From contig JAFZWD010000050.1 of assembly GCA_017617495.1 (NCBI GenBank), positions 1 to 64,000 of the forward strand: a DNA stretch of 64,000 bases, read 5' to 3'. The notes under the pieces were generated by a model. That model did no database searches. It worked only from the letters and a program-made list of their open reading frames with translations, and was not told the origin of the DNA. The stretch comes from Bacteroidales bacterium (lineage in GTDB: Bacteria > Bacteroidota > Bacteroidia > Bacteroidales > UBA932). The position numbers and the translations under genes are program-made. Below are positions 18,701 to 26,937 of this stretch, piece after piece. Positions within the stretch are counted from its first letter, which is position 1. Each line of letters opens with the position of its first letter.

Positions 18701-19482
18701 CGTCGGACGTGCCGCTCGTGTGTTTACCGGTATTTCCTGGGACTAACTGCGACTATGATACTGCCAAGGCCTTCAGGAACGCGGGCGCGGAAGTGAGGCC
18801 GTTTATATTCCGGAATTTGAGGCCGGAAGATGTGCTGGCTTCCATCGACGGGCTGGCGGCGGAAATCGATGGCTGCCAGATACTGGCGTTCTGCGGCGGC
18901 TTCTCTTCGGGCGACGAGCCCGACGGCAGCGGCAAATTCATCGCCGACGTCATCAACAATGCAAAGGTCGGCGCAGCGATTACTGCTCTGCTGAAGCGCG
19001 GCGGCCTCATTCTGGGCATCTGCAACGGCTTCCAGGCGCTGGTCAAGAGCGGCCTTCTGCCTTATGGCAGGCTCGGCTGCGTCACCCCGGAATCGCCTAC
19101 GCTCTTCCGCAACGACATCAACCGGCACATCTCGCTGATAGCGACAACCGAGGTGGCATCGGTGGCATCGCCCTGGCTGTCGTCGTTCAAGATCGGCGAC
19201 AGGCATTCGGTTGCGTTCAGCCACGGCGAGGGCAAGTTTACGGTGTCGGAGGAGCTGGCGCGCGAGCTGTTCGCGAACGGGCAGGTGGCATTCCGCTATG
19301 TGGACAACCCCAACGGCTCTTCATATAATATAGAAGGTATACTCAGCCCGGACGGGCAGATACTGGGCAAGATGGGCCACAGCGAGCGCTGGGAGCCGAA
19401 CCTCTTCAAGAATATAGCGGGAGAGCGCAGGCAGTCGATTTTCGAAAATGCAGTCAATTATTTCAAACATAAAAATGGATAA
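15739..19482 (+). CDS. purL: Phosphoribosylformylglycinamidine synthase, fused synthase-amidotransferase
   Basis: Makes FGAM from FGAR, glutamine and ATP. 1247 residues: an N-terminal linker domain, a synthase core with duplicated AIRS-like halves (HNHPTEIEPFGGAATCLGGAIRD; later GGKDSMSGTFEH), and a C-terminal class I glutamine amidotransferase (CLPVFPGTNCDYD, catalytic C1095 in LGICNGFQ, and MGHSERWE). Length is close to the large bacterial/eukaryotic form. Between the synthase and amidotransferase parts, residues about 945-970 (PDQVGHDGGVGHDENV and what follows) are encoded by repeat palindromes also found elsewhere in the window; see repeats and findings. The frame is kept through them. 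Stop overlaps the second purC by eight bases. Confidence 0.95.
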   Translation: MSNKRLFVEKRERFNVEAESLLRELNENLSLRMKSLRLLNVYDLFGFSDELVEKCRYSVFGETVTDTVSDHIDLEGRKYLAVEYIPGQFDQRASSAVDCVHLAEPSADIRIRSSRLLIFDDDLSDADFDRIAHYYINPVECRRKDLSVLRENEQADVKPLEDLSGFTAMGEDALVPFCRSHGLAMNADDLREVVNYFKKEGRDPSETELRILDTYWSDHCRHTTFTSEIEEITVDDSFLRPELEASLQMLDGMRRDLGREHKPLCLMELATIGARWLKAKGKLEDLEQSEENNACSIFINASVDGKPEKWLLQFKNETHNHPTEIEPFGGAATCLGGAIRDPLSGRAYVYQAMRVTGAGNICASVADTIPGKLPQAMISRKAASGYSSYGNQIGLATTHVREIYSEGYTAKRMEIGAVVGAVKAENVRRESPAPGDVVLLLGGRTGRDGIGGATGSSKEHTEASLETCGSEVQKGNAPEERQLQRLFRRPEATRLIKKSNDFGAGGVSVAIGELADGLDIWLDRVPVKYSGLNATELAISESQERMAVVIEAADEERFRALCAADNIEVTHVAEVTATGRMRMYCGGKLVCDLARSFIDSAGAKHYAKAAVSAVEDKDPFLREHAGVSLEEKMLGVMSSPNVASQKGLVEMFDSTIGRSTVLMPYGGLRQTTETQVSVQKLPVDGYTDTASVMAFGYNPDLAMWSPYHSAAYAVVEACTKVACSGADWSGMRFSYQEYFERMTKDPHTWGKPLAALLGALKMQHDLGLPSIGGKDSMSGTFEHIHVPPTLVAFGITTVDAGTVISPEFKKAGNRIYLLKHTPLADYMPDTQALAANWNWLRPQIAAGKVVSAWSLSYGGVAEALVKMAMGNALGVDVRLPESGLFSLGYGSVVLEATDALDFAAAHLLGTVTEGGICINGCTLSLDKLESAYESRYFKVFPPRVEMPDQVGHDGGVGHDENVIAGLTGNLSDAAPFGSGITRPGEAMASDVPLVCLPVFPGTNCDYDTAKAFRNAGAEVRPFIFRNLRPEDVLASIDGLAAEIDGCQILAFCGGFSSGDEPDGSGKFIADVINNAKVGAAITALLKRGGLILGICNGFQALVKSGLLPYGRLGCVTPESPTLFRNDINRHISLIATTEVASVASPWLSSFKIGDRHSVAFSHGEGKFTVSEELARELFANGQVAFRYVDNPNGSSYNIEGILSPDGQILGKMGHSERWEPNLFKNIAGERRQSIFENAVNYFKHKNG
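18572..18598 (-). repeat. 27-bp palindromic repeat, copy inside purL (minus orientation)
   Basis: Read on the minus strand it starts CGTC, has arms ATGCCCGA and TCGGGCAT around CCTGA, and ends CT. It has the same layout as the copies at 18621-18647 and 62517-62543, differing by paired changes that keep the stem. It is translated in frame as part of the purL linker. Confidence 0.8.
18604..18616 (-). repeat. Half copy of the 27-bp palindrome in purL
   Basis: GTCGGGCATGACG repeats the right half of the preceding copy exactly (compare 18586-18598). It suggests local duplication or a truncated unit. Confidence 0.65.
18621..18647 (+). repeat. 27-bp palindromic repeat, second full copy inside purL
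   Basis: CGTC, arms ATTGCCGG and CCGGCAAT around CTTGA, then CT. It differs from the ackA-pta copy at three positions: two form a compensatory base-pair change in the stem and one is in the loop. It is in frame and encodes part of the purL linker (VIAGLTGNL). Confidence 0.8.
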
Positions 19483-20197
19483 GAAACAGTTGTTATTTGA
19501 CGGTAACGAAAAAAGGGTTTTCGCTACCGACGATCCGGATAAGGTCATAATCCGATACAAGGATGTGACCCTGGCCTACAACAGCATCAAACGCGCCCGC
19601 TTCGACGGCAAGGGCGTGCTGACCAACAAGATTTCCGCCATCCTCCTGGGCTATCTCAACGAAAACGGCATCAAGACGCATTTCCTTGAGACGGTTGGAG
19701 ACCGCGAGCAACTCTGCCGCAAGATCGACATCATCCCCGTTGAGGTAATCTGGCGCAAGCGCATCGCCGGTTCGCTGGCGGCTCGCCTCGGCGTCGAAGA
19801 CGGCTTCCTCCCCGGTAACACGATGGTGGATCTCCGCTACAACAACGACGAGTTGGAAGACCCGTTCATCAACCGCCATCACGCGGTCGCTCTGGGCCTC
19901 GCCAACTACGACGAGCTGGAGAAGATGATTACAAGCGCGCGAATCGCGGGCACCCTTCTTGAGAATCTGCTTCATCGCGCGGGCATCGAACTCGTGGACA
20001 TGAAACTCGAGTTCGGCCGCGCCACCGACAACGGCGAGCTGATTATTTCGGACGAAATCAGCCCGGATACCTGCCGTATGTGGGACGAGGAAACGGGCGA
20101 GCGCCTGGACAAGGACCGCTTCCGCCTGGACCTCAGCGACGTTGTGGCATCGTACCAGACAGTATTGGACAGACTCGAAAACCTGAATCTTAAGTAG
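19475..20197 (+). CDS. purC: SAICAR synthetase, short bacterial type (second PurC)
   Basis: 240 residues, close to the E. coli/Bacillus PurC length. Motifs: LLFDGNEKRVFATDDP at the start, VTLAYNSIKRARFDGKGVLTN, VEVIWRKRIAGSLAARLG, VDMKLEFGRATDNGELIISDEISPDTCR. It belongs to the same enzyme family as the product at 14.2-15.1 kb but is a clearly different subtype, so these are not recent duplicates. The start at 19475 overlaps the purL stop by eight bases; an ATG at 19448 lies deeper in purL and would add nine unusual residues. Followed after two bases by purF. Both PurC copies look intact. Confidence 0.92.
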   Translation: MDKKQLLFDGNEKRVFATDDPDKVIIRYKDVTLAYNSIKRARFDGKGVLTNKISAILLGYLNENGIKTHFLETVGDREQLCRKIDIIPVEVIWRKRIAGSLAARLGVEDGFLPGNTMVDLRYNNDELEDPFINRHHAVALGLANYDELEKMITSARIAGTLLENLLHRAGIELVDMKLEFGRATDNGELIISDEISPDTCRMWDEETGERLDKDRFRLDLSDVVASYQTVLDRLENLNLK

Positions 20198-20199
20198 CC

Positions 20200-21558
20200 A
20201 TGGGAGTACTTGCAGTATATGGCGTCAAGAACGCCTCGACCTATATTTATTACGGTCTTCACAATCTTCAGCACCGTGGACAGGAAGGCGGCGGCATTGC
20301 GACCTTCGACGAGAACGGCAAGAGTTACCGTTACCGCGGGCAGGGACTCCTGAGCGAGATTTTTACCAACGGCGAGGTCGAAACCCTCAAGGGATCGATG
20401 GGCGTGGGCAGCGTCAAGTATGCCAACGCCTCCAAGGGCGGCCCCGAGAACGTGGAGCCGCTGTACTTCCGCCACAAGAGCGGCAACTTCGTGGTTGCCG
20501 GCGAAGGTAATCTGGTGAATGCCAGGCAGATAGCCGACTATCTGGAAAAGCACGGCACCATCTTCCAGACCGATACCGACAGCGAGTTGCTGGCGCATCT
20601 GATTAAAAAGAACTATAACGAGGAGCGTATCGACCGCATAGTCAAGGCGCTCAATATGATGGAGGGAGGCTTCTCCTTCGTGGTGATGACACGCAGCCGC
20701 GTGTATGCCTGCCGCGACAAATACGGCATAAAGCCGCTCTGCATCGGCAAGCTCGGCGACGGATGGGTGGTGAGCAGCGAATCCTGCGCCTTCGAGATTA
20801 TGGGCGCGGAGTTCATCCGCGACGTCAAGCCCGGAGAAATAGTCTCCTTCGACGGCGACGGAATGCGCAGCACCATCTGGTCGCGTTTCTCGCGCCACCG
20901 CATGTGCGCGATGGACTTCATCTATTTCGCCCGTCCGGACAGCGATATCGACGGCTGCAACGTTCACTCGTACCGCAAGGAAGCCGGCCGGCGCCTCTAC
21001 CGTGAGTGCCCCGCCGACGCCGATATAGTGGTGGGCGTGCCGGAGTCCGGCCTCAGCGCAGCCATCGGCTATGCCGAGGAGAGCGGCATCCCCTTCGAGA
21101 TGGGCCTTGTGAAGCATAAATATGTGGGACGTACCTTCATCCAGCCGGTTCAGAGCATGCGCGAGCTCGGCGTAAAGATGAAGCTTTCGCCCGTGCGCAG
21201 TATCGTCCAGGGCAAACGTATCGCCCTTATCGACGATTCCATCGTGCGCGGCACAACCTGCCTCAAGATAGTCAAGCTTCTGCGCGGAGCGGGTGCATCC
21301 GAGGTGCACGTGCGCATAGCCAGCCCGATGATGCGCTATACCTGCCATTACGGCGTGGATACCTCCACTCCGGAGGAGCTTCTCTGCTCGCACCGAACGC
21401 TGGAAGAGGCCTGCAAGGCCATCGAGGCCGATTCGCTGGGCTACCTCAGCCCCGAATCCACCCGCGACTCCTGCTTCGGCTGCGCGGATCCCTGCCAGGC
21501 CTGCTTCACGGGCGAATATCCTACTCTCCTTTATGATGACGCTATAACCAACGACTGA
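20200..21558 (+). CDS. purF: Amidophosphoribosyltransferase (PurF) with altered glutaminase site
   Basis: First enzyme of purine synthesis, PRPP to phosphoribosylamine. 452 residues. The PRPP motif is intact ([12 protein letters not shown]). Four cysteines match the 4Fe-4S positions of Bacillus-type PurF: in [22 protein letters not shown], and two in the [12 protein letters not shown] cluster near the end. The Ntn glutaminase half is recognisable ([21 protein letters not shown]) but starts MGVLAVYG: the usual catalytic Cys1-Gly2 is Met-Gly. An in-frame stop at 20191 rules out a longer start that could supply a Cys. Position 73 is Lys, not Arg, and the AHNGN loop reads AGEGN. Glutamine hydrolysis is therefore doubtful. 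Confidence 0.9.
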   Translation: MGVLAVYGVKNASTYIYYGLHNLQHRGQEGGGIATFDENGKSYRYRGQGLLSEIFTNGEVETLKGSMGVGSVKYANASKGGPENVEPLYFRHKSGNFVVAGEGNLVNARQIADYLEKHGTIFQTDTDSELLAHLIKKNYNEERIDRIVKALNMMEGGFSFVVMTRSRVYACRDKYGIKPLCIGKLGDGWVVSSESCAFEIMGAEFIRDVKPGEIVSFDGDGMRSTIWSRFSRHRMCAMDFIYFARPDSDIDGCNVHSYRKEAGRRLYRECPADADIVVGVPESGLSAAIGYAEESGIPFEMGLVKHKYVGRTFIQPVQSMRELGVKMKLSPVRSIVQGKRIALIDDSIVRGTTCLKIVKLLRGAGASEVHVRIASPMMRYTCHYGVDTSTPEELLCSHRTLEEACKAIEADSLGYLSPESTRDSCFGCADPCQACFTGEYPTLLYDDAITND

Positions 21559-21559
21559 T

Positions 21560-22591
21560 ATGGCAAAGACTTATGAGAACGCCGGCGTGAACCTCGAAGC
21601 CGGGTACGAAGTGGTCCGCAGGATCAAGCAGCACGTTGCATCCACCGCGCGCAAGGGTTCGATGGGTAACATTGGCTCCTTCGGCGGCATGTTCGACCTC
21701 TCCTCCCTTGGAGTAAAGGAACCCGTGCTGGTGAGCGGAACCGACGGCGTGGGCACCAAGCTCAAGATCGCATTCGCTATGGACAAGCACGATACCATCG
21801 GCATCGACGCCGTGGCAATGTGCGTGAACGATGTCCTCGCCCAGGGTGCCGAGCCGCTGATATTCCTAGATTACGTGGCCCTCGGGCACAATGTTCCCGC
21901 CAAGGTCGAGGCCATAGTTGCGGGTGTTGCGGAAGGTTGCCGTCAGGCCGGCTGTGCGCTGGTCGGCGGCGAGACCGCCGAGATGCCGGGTATGTATGCC
22001 GACGGCGAGTACGATATTGCCGGCTATACCACCGGAGTGGTGGAGAAGTCCAGGCTTATCGACGGTTCCAAGGTCAAGGTCGGGGACGTGCTGGTTGGCG
22101 TCGCTTCCAGCGGCGTGCATTCCAACGGCTTTAGCCTTGTCCGCAAAATTGTTTCCGACGCCGGCCTGTCCTACGACGATTCCATTCCCGAATTCGGCGG
22201 AGCCAAGCTCGGCGAGGTACTTCTTACCCCTACCAAAATTTATGTGAAGCAGATGCTGCAGGTTATCCGCGAGTGCGATGTTCACGGTATCTGCCATATT
22301 ACCGGTGGCGGTTTCGACGAGAATATCCCCCGAGTGCTTCAGCCCGGACAGGGTCTGGAAATCGCCGAGGGCAGCTGGGAGATTCTCCCCGTCTTTAAGA
22401 TGCTGGAAAAGTGGGGCGGAGTGCCGCACCGCGAGATGTTCAACATCTTCAATATGGGGGTCGGGATGGTCGCCGTGCTCGACGCGGCCGAGGCACCAAA
22501 GGCCATTGCCATCCTTCAGGCCTGCGGCGAGAAGGCCTCCGTCATCGGCAAAGTTACCGGCAAGCCCGGAGTCCATATTAATATGTTGTAG
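21560..22591 (+). CDS. purM: Phosphoribosylformylglycinamidine cyclo-ligase (AIR synthetase)
   Basis: Converts FGAM and ATP to AIR. 343 residues. Family motifs: [52 protein letters not shown] and [15 protein letters not shown]. It follows purF with one base between, and is followed by a hairpin and then purN. No unusual features in the coding region. Confidence 0.96.
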   Translation: MAKTYENAGVNLEAGYEVVRRIKQHVASTARKGSMGNIGSFGGMFDLSSLGVKEPVLVSGTDGVGTKLKIAFAMDKHDTIGIDAVAMCVNDVLAQGAEPLIFLDYVALGHNVPAKVEAIVAGVAEGCRQAGCALVGGETAEMPGMYADGEYDIAGYTTGVVEKSRLIDGSKVKVGDVLVGVASSGVHSNGFSLVRKIVSDAGLSYDDSIPEFGGAKLGEVLLTPTKIYVKQMLQVIRECDVHGICHITGGGFDENIPRVLQPGQGLEIAEGSWEILPVFKMLEKWGGVPHREMFNIFNMGVGMVAVLDAAEAPKAIAILQACGEKASVIGKVTGKPGVHINML

Positions 22592-22613
22592 ATGATGGAA
22601 AGTGTTCCATCAT
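22592..22613 (+). other. Intercistronic hairpin between purM and purN
   Basis: A 9-bp perfect stem ATGATGGAA and TTCCATCAT with a 4-base loop directly after the purM stop. No U-run follows, so it is less likely a terminator than an RNA stability or processing element. A short AT palindrome (AATAATAGTATTATT, 22626-22640) follows it up to the purN start. Confidence 0.5.
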
Positions 22614-22637
22614 TAGAGCAAGAATAATAGTATTATT

Positions 22638-23198
22638 ATGAAGAAATTAGCGGTATTTGCAAGCGGGACGGGGACGAACTTCGAGGCGATAGCCGCGGCG
22701 TGCGCCGACGGGAGGCTGGAGGCCGAGGTGGTGCTGATGGTGTGCGACGTGCCCGGAGCGGCCGTGATTGCCAAGGCGGAGAAGTACGGGGTGGAGAGCT
22801 TTGTGTTCAGGCCAAAGGATTATGCCGGCAAGGCGGAGTACGAGAAGGAGATCGTTCGGCTGCTGGATGCCAAAGGCGTGGACCTGGTGTGCCTTGCGGG
22901 CTACATGCGCATAGTGGGGGAGACCTTGCTCGGGGCGTATGAGGGCCGCATCATCAACATCCATCCGTCACTGCTGCCGGCGTTCAAGGGCGCGCATGCG
23001 GTGGAGGATGCGGTGGCCTACGGAGTTAAGGTCTTCGGCATCAGCATCCATTATGTAAACTCCGACCTGGACGGCGGAAAGATAATAGCCCAGCGGGCCT
23101 TCGAATACGATGGCAGCGACCCCGCCGAAGTGCATCGCATCGGCCAGAAAATAGAACATCAACTTTATGTTGAAACAATAGCTAAGTTATTGAAATGA
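22638..23198 (+). CDS. purN: Phosphoribosylglycinamide formyltransferase 1
   Basis: Transfers a formyl group from 10-formyltetrahydrofolate to GAR. 186 residues. The N-terminal ASGTGTNFEAI loop, the catalytic INIHPSLLPAFKG segment (Asn and His) and the later Asp in NSDLDGGKII are all present. The stop overlaps the purH start (ATGA). The folate cofactor is presumably supplied by FolD, encoded a few genes downstream. Confidence 0.95.
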   Translation: MKKLAVFASGTGTNFEAIAAACADGRLEAEVVLMVCDVPGAAVIAKAEKYGVESFVFRPKDYAGKAEYEKEIVRLLDAKGVDLVCLAGYMRIVGETLLGAYEGRIINIHPSLLPAFKGAHAVEDAVAYGVKVFGISIHYVNSDLDGGKIIAQRAFEYDGSDPAEVHRIGQKIEHQLYVETIAKLLK

Positions 23199-24724
23199 GA
23201 GCACTTGTAAGCGTAAGCGACAAAACCGGCCTGGTCCCCTTCGTAAAGGGACTCCAGGCCCTTGGTTGGGAGATTATTGCAACGGGCGGAACGCAGAAAC
23301 TCCTCGAGAAGGAGGGCGTGAAGACCATCGGCATAAGCGAGGTCACCGGTTTCCCGGAGATTCTCGACGGACGTGTGAAAACCCTTCATCCCAAGGTTCA
23401 CGGGGGTATTCTGGCCCGCCGCGAACTGCCGGAACATATGCAGACTCTGAAGGATAACGGCATCGGGACCATCGACCTCGTGTGCGTCAACCTTTATCCT
23501 TTCCGCCAGACCATCGCAAAGGAGGGTGTGACGTTGGAAGAGGCCATCGAGAACATCGATATCGGCGGACCTTCGATGGTGCGCAGCGCCGCAAAGAACT
23601 GGCGTGACGTGTCCATTGTCTGCGACCCTGCCGACTACGACGCTGTGCTGGCAGAGATTCGCGAAACCGGCAACACAACTCAGGAAACACGCCTGAAACT
23701 CTCGGCGAAGGCATATACACATACGGCAGAATACGACAGCTGCATTGCAACCTATATGCGTGCCAAGGCAGGCCTGCCGGAGAAACTCTTCCTGGAATTC
23801 GACTTCAAGCAGGAACTCCGCTATGGCGAGAATCCTCATCAGAGCGCAGCCTTCTATGCATCGGCGGACCATGTGCCGTTCTCCCTTGCATTCGCAAAGC
23901 AGATTCAGGGTAAAGAGCTGTCCTACAATAATATACAGGATGCCAACGCGGCCCTTAGCGTGCTGCGCGACTTCGATGAGCCCTTCTGCCTTGCGCTCAA
24001 GCATATGAATCCCTGTGGCGCGGCGGTGGGTGCAACCATAGAGGAGGCCTGGCAGGCGGCATACGAGGCCGACAAGGTGAGCATCTACGGAGGAATAGTG
24101 GGTGTGAACCGCGAGCTTACCGCCGAGGTGGCTCTGGGGATGAAGCCCATCTTCCTGGAGATTGTTATCGCCCCGTCCTATACGCCCGAGGCTCTGGAGA
24201 TTCTGTCCGCAAAGAAGAATCTGCGCGTGCTGCAGGTGGATATGACGCATTCGGATGTTCCGGTGCCCCAGTATGTGGGCGTGGCGGGCGGCCTGCTGGT
24301 GCAGGAACTCGATACTCAGGTTGAGGAACTCAAACCGGAAATGTGCGTGACCGTAAAAAAGCCCGAGGCCGCGATTATGAAGGACCTCGATTTCGGATGG
24401 AAGATAGTCAAGCACGTGAAATCTAATGCAATCGCGGTTGTGCGCGACGGCCATACGATAGGCATCGGTGCGGGCCAGACCAACCGTGTGGGATCTGCGC
24501 GGATTGCCCTTGAGGAAGCAAAAGCGGCCGGTTTTACCGACGGCCTGATTCTCGCTTCGGACGGATTCCTTCCGTTCGACGATACAGTTGCACTGGCTGC
24601 GGAATACGGCGTGACGGCGATAGTGCAGCCCGGCGGCAGTATCCGCGACGCGGATGCCATTGCCAAGGCCGATGAACTCGGCATAGTTATGCTGTTTACA
24701 GGAGTTAGACATTTTAAACACTGA
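23195..24724 (+). CDS. purH: Bifunctional AICAR transformylase / IMP cyclohydrolase
   Basis: Last two steps to IMP. 509 residues. The N-terminal cyclohydrolase domain (MRALVSVSDKTGLVPFVKGL, ATGGTQKLLE, GRVKTLHPKVHGGIL) is followed by the AICAR transformylase domain with the KHMNPCGAA motif and SNAIAVVRDG. Overlaps purN by four bases and is followed by purD after five bases. Normal length and all recognisable motifs intact. Confidence 0.96.
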   Translation: MRALVSVSDKTGLVPFVKGLQALGWEIIATGGTQKLLEKEGVKTIGISEVTGFPEILDGRVKTLHPKVHGGILARRELPEHMQTLKDNGIGTIDLVCVNLYPFRQTIAKEGVTLEEAIENIDIGGPSMVRSAAKNWRDVSIVCDPADYDAVLAEIRETGNTTQETRLKLSAKAYTHTAEYDSCIATYMRAKAGLPEKLFLEFDFKQELRYGENPHQSAAFYASADHVPFSLAFAKQIQGKELSYNNIQDANAALSVLRDFDEPFCLALKHMNPCGAAVGATIEEAWQAAYEADKVSIYGGIVGVNRELTAEVALGMKPIFLEIVIAPSYTPEALEILSAKKNLRVLQVDMTHSDVPVPQYVGVAGGLLVQELDTQVEELKPEMCVTVKKPEAAIMKDLDFGWKIVKHVKSNAIAVVRDGHTIGIGAGQTNRVGSARIALEEAKAAGFTDGLILASDGFLPFDDTVALAAEYGVTAIVQPGGSIRDADAIAKADELGIVMLFTGVRHFKH

Positions 24725-24729
24725 TCCAT

Positions 24730-26064
24730 ATGAGTTTAGGTGGAGTATACGTGCTTCCGATATTCGACTCGAAGCCCCAGCCCAAGGAGATAAATCTCGA
24801 AAACTGCCTCGGCAAGACCGTTCTGGTGATTGGCGGCGGCGGACGCGAACACGCGATTGTGGATGCGCTCAGCCGTTCCCCGCAGGTGTCCAAGATTTAC
24901 TGCGCCCCCGGCAATGCCGGAATAGGCGAACAGGCTTTCAACGTGCCCCTGAAGGACACCGACGTGGAGGGCCTTAAGGCCTTTGCGCTGGAGCATGGCG
25001 TGGATCTTACGGTAGTTGGCCCCGAAGCTTCGCTGGCAGCGGGCATCGTGGATGCCTTCCGCGCGGCCGGACTGAAGATCTTCGGCCATACGAAGGCTGC
25101 AACCGCAATCGAGAGCTCCAAGGAGTTTGCCAAGAAGCTGATGCTCAAGTATGGCATCCCCACCGCATCGTACCGCAGTTTCGACAATTACGATGAGGCG
25201 CTCGCATACGTTGCCGGCCGTCCTTTCCCCGCAGTCATCAAATACGACGGACTCGCGGCCGGCAAGGGCGTGGTAATCGCGGCCGACCTGGAAGAGGCCC
25301 GCAAGGCGCTGGCGGATATGCTTCTGGACGAAGCCTTCGGCAAGGGGAAGGTCGTCATCGAGGATTATCTCACCGGCCCCGAATTCTCCTTCCTCTGCTT
25401 CGTGGACGGCGAGCGCGTGTACCCTATGCCGCTCTCGCAGGATCACAAGCGCGCCTTCGACGGCGACAAGGGCCCCAACACCGGCGGAATGGGCGCCTAT
25501 ACCGGGCTGCCGTTCATCAGCCCGGGCGACCGCGACTTCGCCTTGCGCGAGATAATGTGCAAGGCGGCTTCTGCAATGGTTGCAGAGGGCTATCCGCTCA
25601 GCGGAGTGCTCTACGGCGGGCTAATGAAAACGCCTCAGGGCATCAAGGTAATAGAATTCAACGCGCGCTTCGGCGACCCGGAGACCGAGGTGGTGCTGCC
25701 TTTGCTCGAAAGCGATATTTTTGATATCTTTGACGCCGTTGCAACGGGAGTGCCCGCGAAGGAACTCCGCTGGACCGAAGGCGTTACGCTCGGTGTGGTG
25801 CTGGCCTCCAAGGGCTATCCCGGCAAGTACGACAAGGGCTGCCCGATTGGCGGACTGGATGCCATCGGAGGGCGCGTCTACCATATGGGAACCGCGTTTA
25901 AGGACGGTAACCTTGTGACTTCCGGAGGCCGCGTGCTGATGGTGGTGAGTGGCGGAAAGGACCTTGCGGATGCCCGAGAGATGGTTTACGCCGAGGTTGC
26001 GAAAGTCCGCTGCGACAATTTGTTTTACAGGAAAGACATCGCGCATTGCGCGTTCGAAAAGTAA
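24730..26064 (+). CDS. purD: Phosphoribosylamine-glycine ligase (GAR synthetase)
   Basis: ATP-grasp ligase joining phosphoribosylamine and glycine. 444 residues. Motifs: [39 protein letters not shown] and [14 protein letters not shown]. Relative to the usual start ([13 protein letters not shown]) it has about 29 extra N-terminal residues ([20 protein letters not shown] and following). No internal ATG would give the standard start, so the extension seems real. Stop overlaps folD (TAATG). Confidence 0.94.
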   Translation: MSLGGVYVLPIFDSKPQPKEINLENCLGKTVLVIGGGGREHAIVDALSRSPQVSKIYCAPGNAGIGEQAFNVPLKDTDVEGLKAFALEHGVDLTVVGPEASLAAGIVDAFRAAGLKIFGHTKAATAIESSKEFAKKLMLKYGIPTASYRSFDNYDEALAYVAGRPFPAVIKYDGLAAGKGVVIAADLEEARKALADMLLDEAFGKGKVVIEDYLTGPEFSFLCFVDGERVYPMPLSQDHKRAFDGDKGPNTGGMGAYTGLPFISPGDRDFALREIMCKAASAMVAEGYPLSGVLYGGLMKTPQGIKVIEFNARFGDPETEVVLPLLESDIFDIFDAVATGVPAKELRWTEGVTLGVVLASKGYPGKYDKGCPIGGLDAIGGRVYHMGTAFKDGNLVTSGGRVLMVVSGGKDLADAREMVYAEVAKVRCDNLFYRKDIAHCAFEK

Positions 26065-26912
26065 TGGGAAAGATAATCGATGGAAAGGCCGTGAGTGCGG
26101 CTGTTAAGGACGAGGTCCGTGCAGAAGTTGCGCAGCTTGCCGCAAAGTATGGCAGGGTGCCGTGCCTCTGTGTCATAATAGTGGGGGAGAACCCTGCGAG
26201 CCAGGTGTATGTGCGCAACAAGGTAAAGGCCGCGGAGTATACCGGTATGGGCTCGCGCCTTATCGAACTGCCCGCCTCTGTTTCCGAAGAAGAGCTGCTG
26301 GCGCAGATTGCCGCGCTCAATGCGGATGCCGCGGTTGACGGCATCCTGGTGCAGCTTCCCCTGCCCAGGCATATCAGCGAGCAGAAGGTCATCGAGGCAA
26401 TCGCCCCGGGCAAGGACGTGGACGGATTCCACCCTTCGAACGTGGCTGGACTCTGGCTCGGCAAGGATTGCGTGCTGCCCTGCACTCCCGCGGGCGTGAT
26501 GCGTCTGCTGGACAGCATCGGCATCGATCTTTCCGGAAAGGACGCGGTGGTGGTCGGCCGCAGCAATATCGTTGGCAAACCCGTCGCAAAGCTGCTTATG
26601 GACCGTCACGCCACTGTTACCATGGCCCATTCCCGCACCGTCAATCTCGCGGAAGTAACGCGCAAGGCGGACGTGCTGGTGGTGGCTGTGGGCAAGGCGG
26701 GCCTCATTACGGGCGATATGGTAAAGCCCGGCGCAGTGGTTATAGACGTGGGTATGAACCGCGACTCCGAAGGACATCTCTGCGGCGACGTGGACTTTGC
26801 TTCCTGCCAGCCTGTAGCGGGATGGATTACCCCTGTTCCCGGCGGCGTAGGCCCCATGACCATAGCGATGCTTATGAAAAATACCGTCCGGTGTTTTCTC
26901 GCCGGACGGTAA
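26064..26912 (+). CDS. folD: Methylenetetrahydrofolate dehydrogenase / methenyltetrahydrofolate cyclohydrolase
   Basis: Supplies 10-formyl-THF to PurN and PurH. 282 residues from the ATG at 26064, which overlaps the purD stop. Motifs: [14 protein letters not shown] (catalytic Lys region), [19 protein letters not shown], and the NADP-binding [16 protein letters not shown] and [11 protein letters not shown]. An in-frame start at 26046 inside purD is less likely. The last nine codons are encoded by the arms and loop of a perfect terminator-like hairpin. Its place at the end of the purine operon is functionally fitting. Confidence 0.95.
   Translation: MGKIIDGKAVSAAVKDEVRAEVAQLAAKYGRVPCLCVIIVGENPASQVYVRNKVKAAEYTGMGSRLIELPASVSEEELLAQIAALNADAAVDGILVQLPLPRHISEQKVIEAIAPGKDVDGFHPSNVAGLWLGKDCVLPCTPAGVMRLLDSIGIDLSGKDAVVVGRSNIVGKPVAKLLMDRHATVTMAHSRTVNLAEVTRKADVLVVAVGKAGLITGDMVKPGAVVIDVGMNRDSEGHLCGDVDFASCQPVAGWITPVPGGVGPMTIAMLMKNTVRCFLAGR
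26883..26910. terminator. Hairpin overlapping the folD 3' end, between convergent genes
   Basis: 9-bp perfect stem ACCGTCCGG and CCGGACGGT with a 10-base loop. On the minus strand it is followed by TATTTTTC, a good U-run, so it best fits termination of the minus-strand M16 gene; on the plus strand only AAATTCC follows. The hairpin is itself coding for the FolD C-terminus. Confidence 0.7.
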
Positions 26913-26937
26913 ATTCCGTTATTGAAACGGTTTCCGC

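Noticed and set aside
20170..20199. An upstream start for purF that could supply a catalytic Cys
   Set aside because: An in-frame TAA at 20191-20193 blocks it and no Cys codon lies between.
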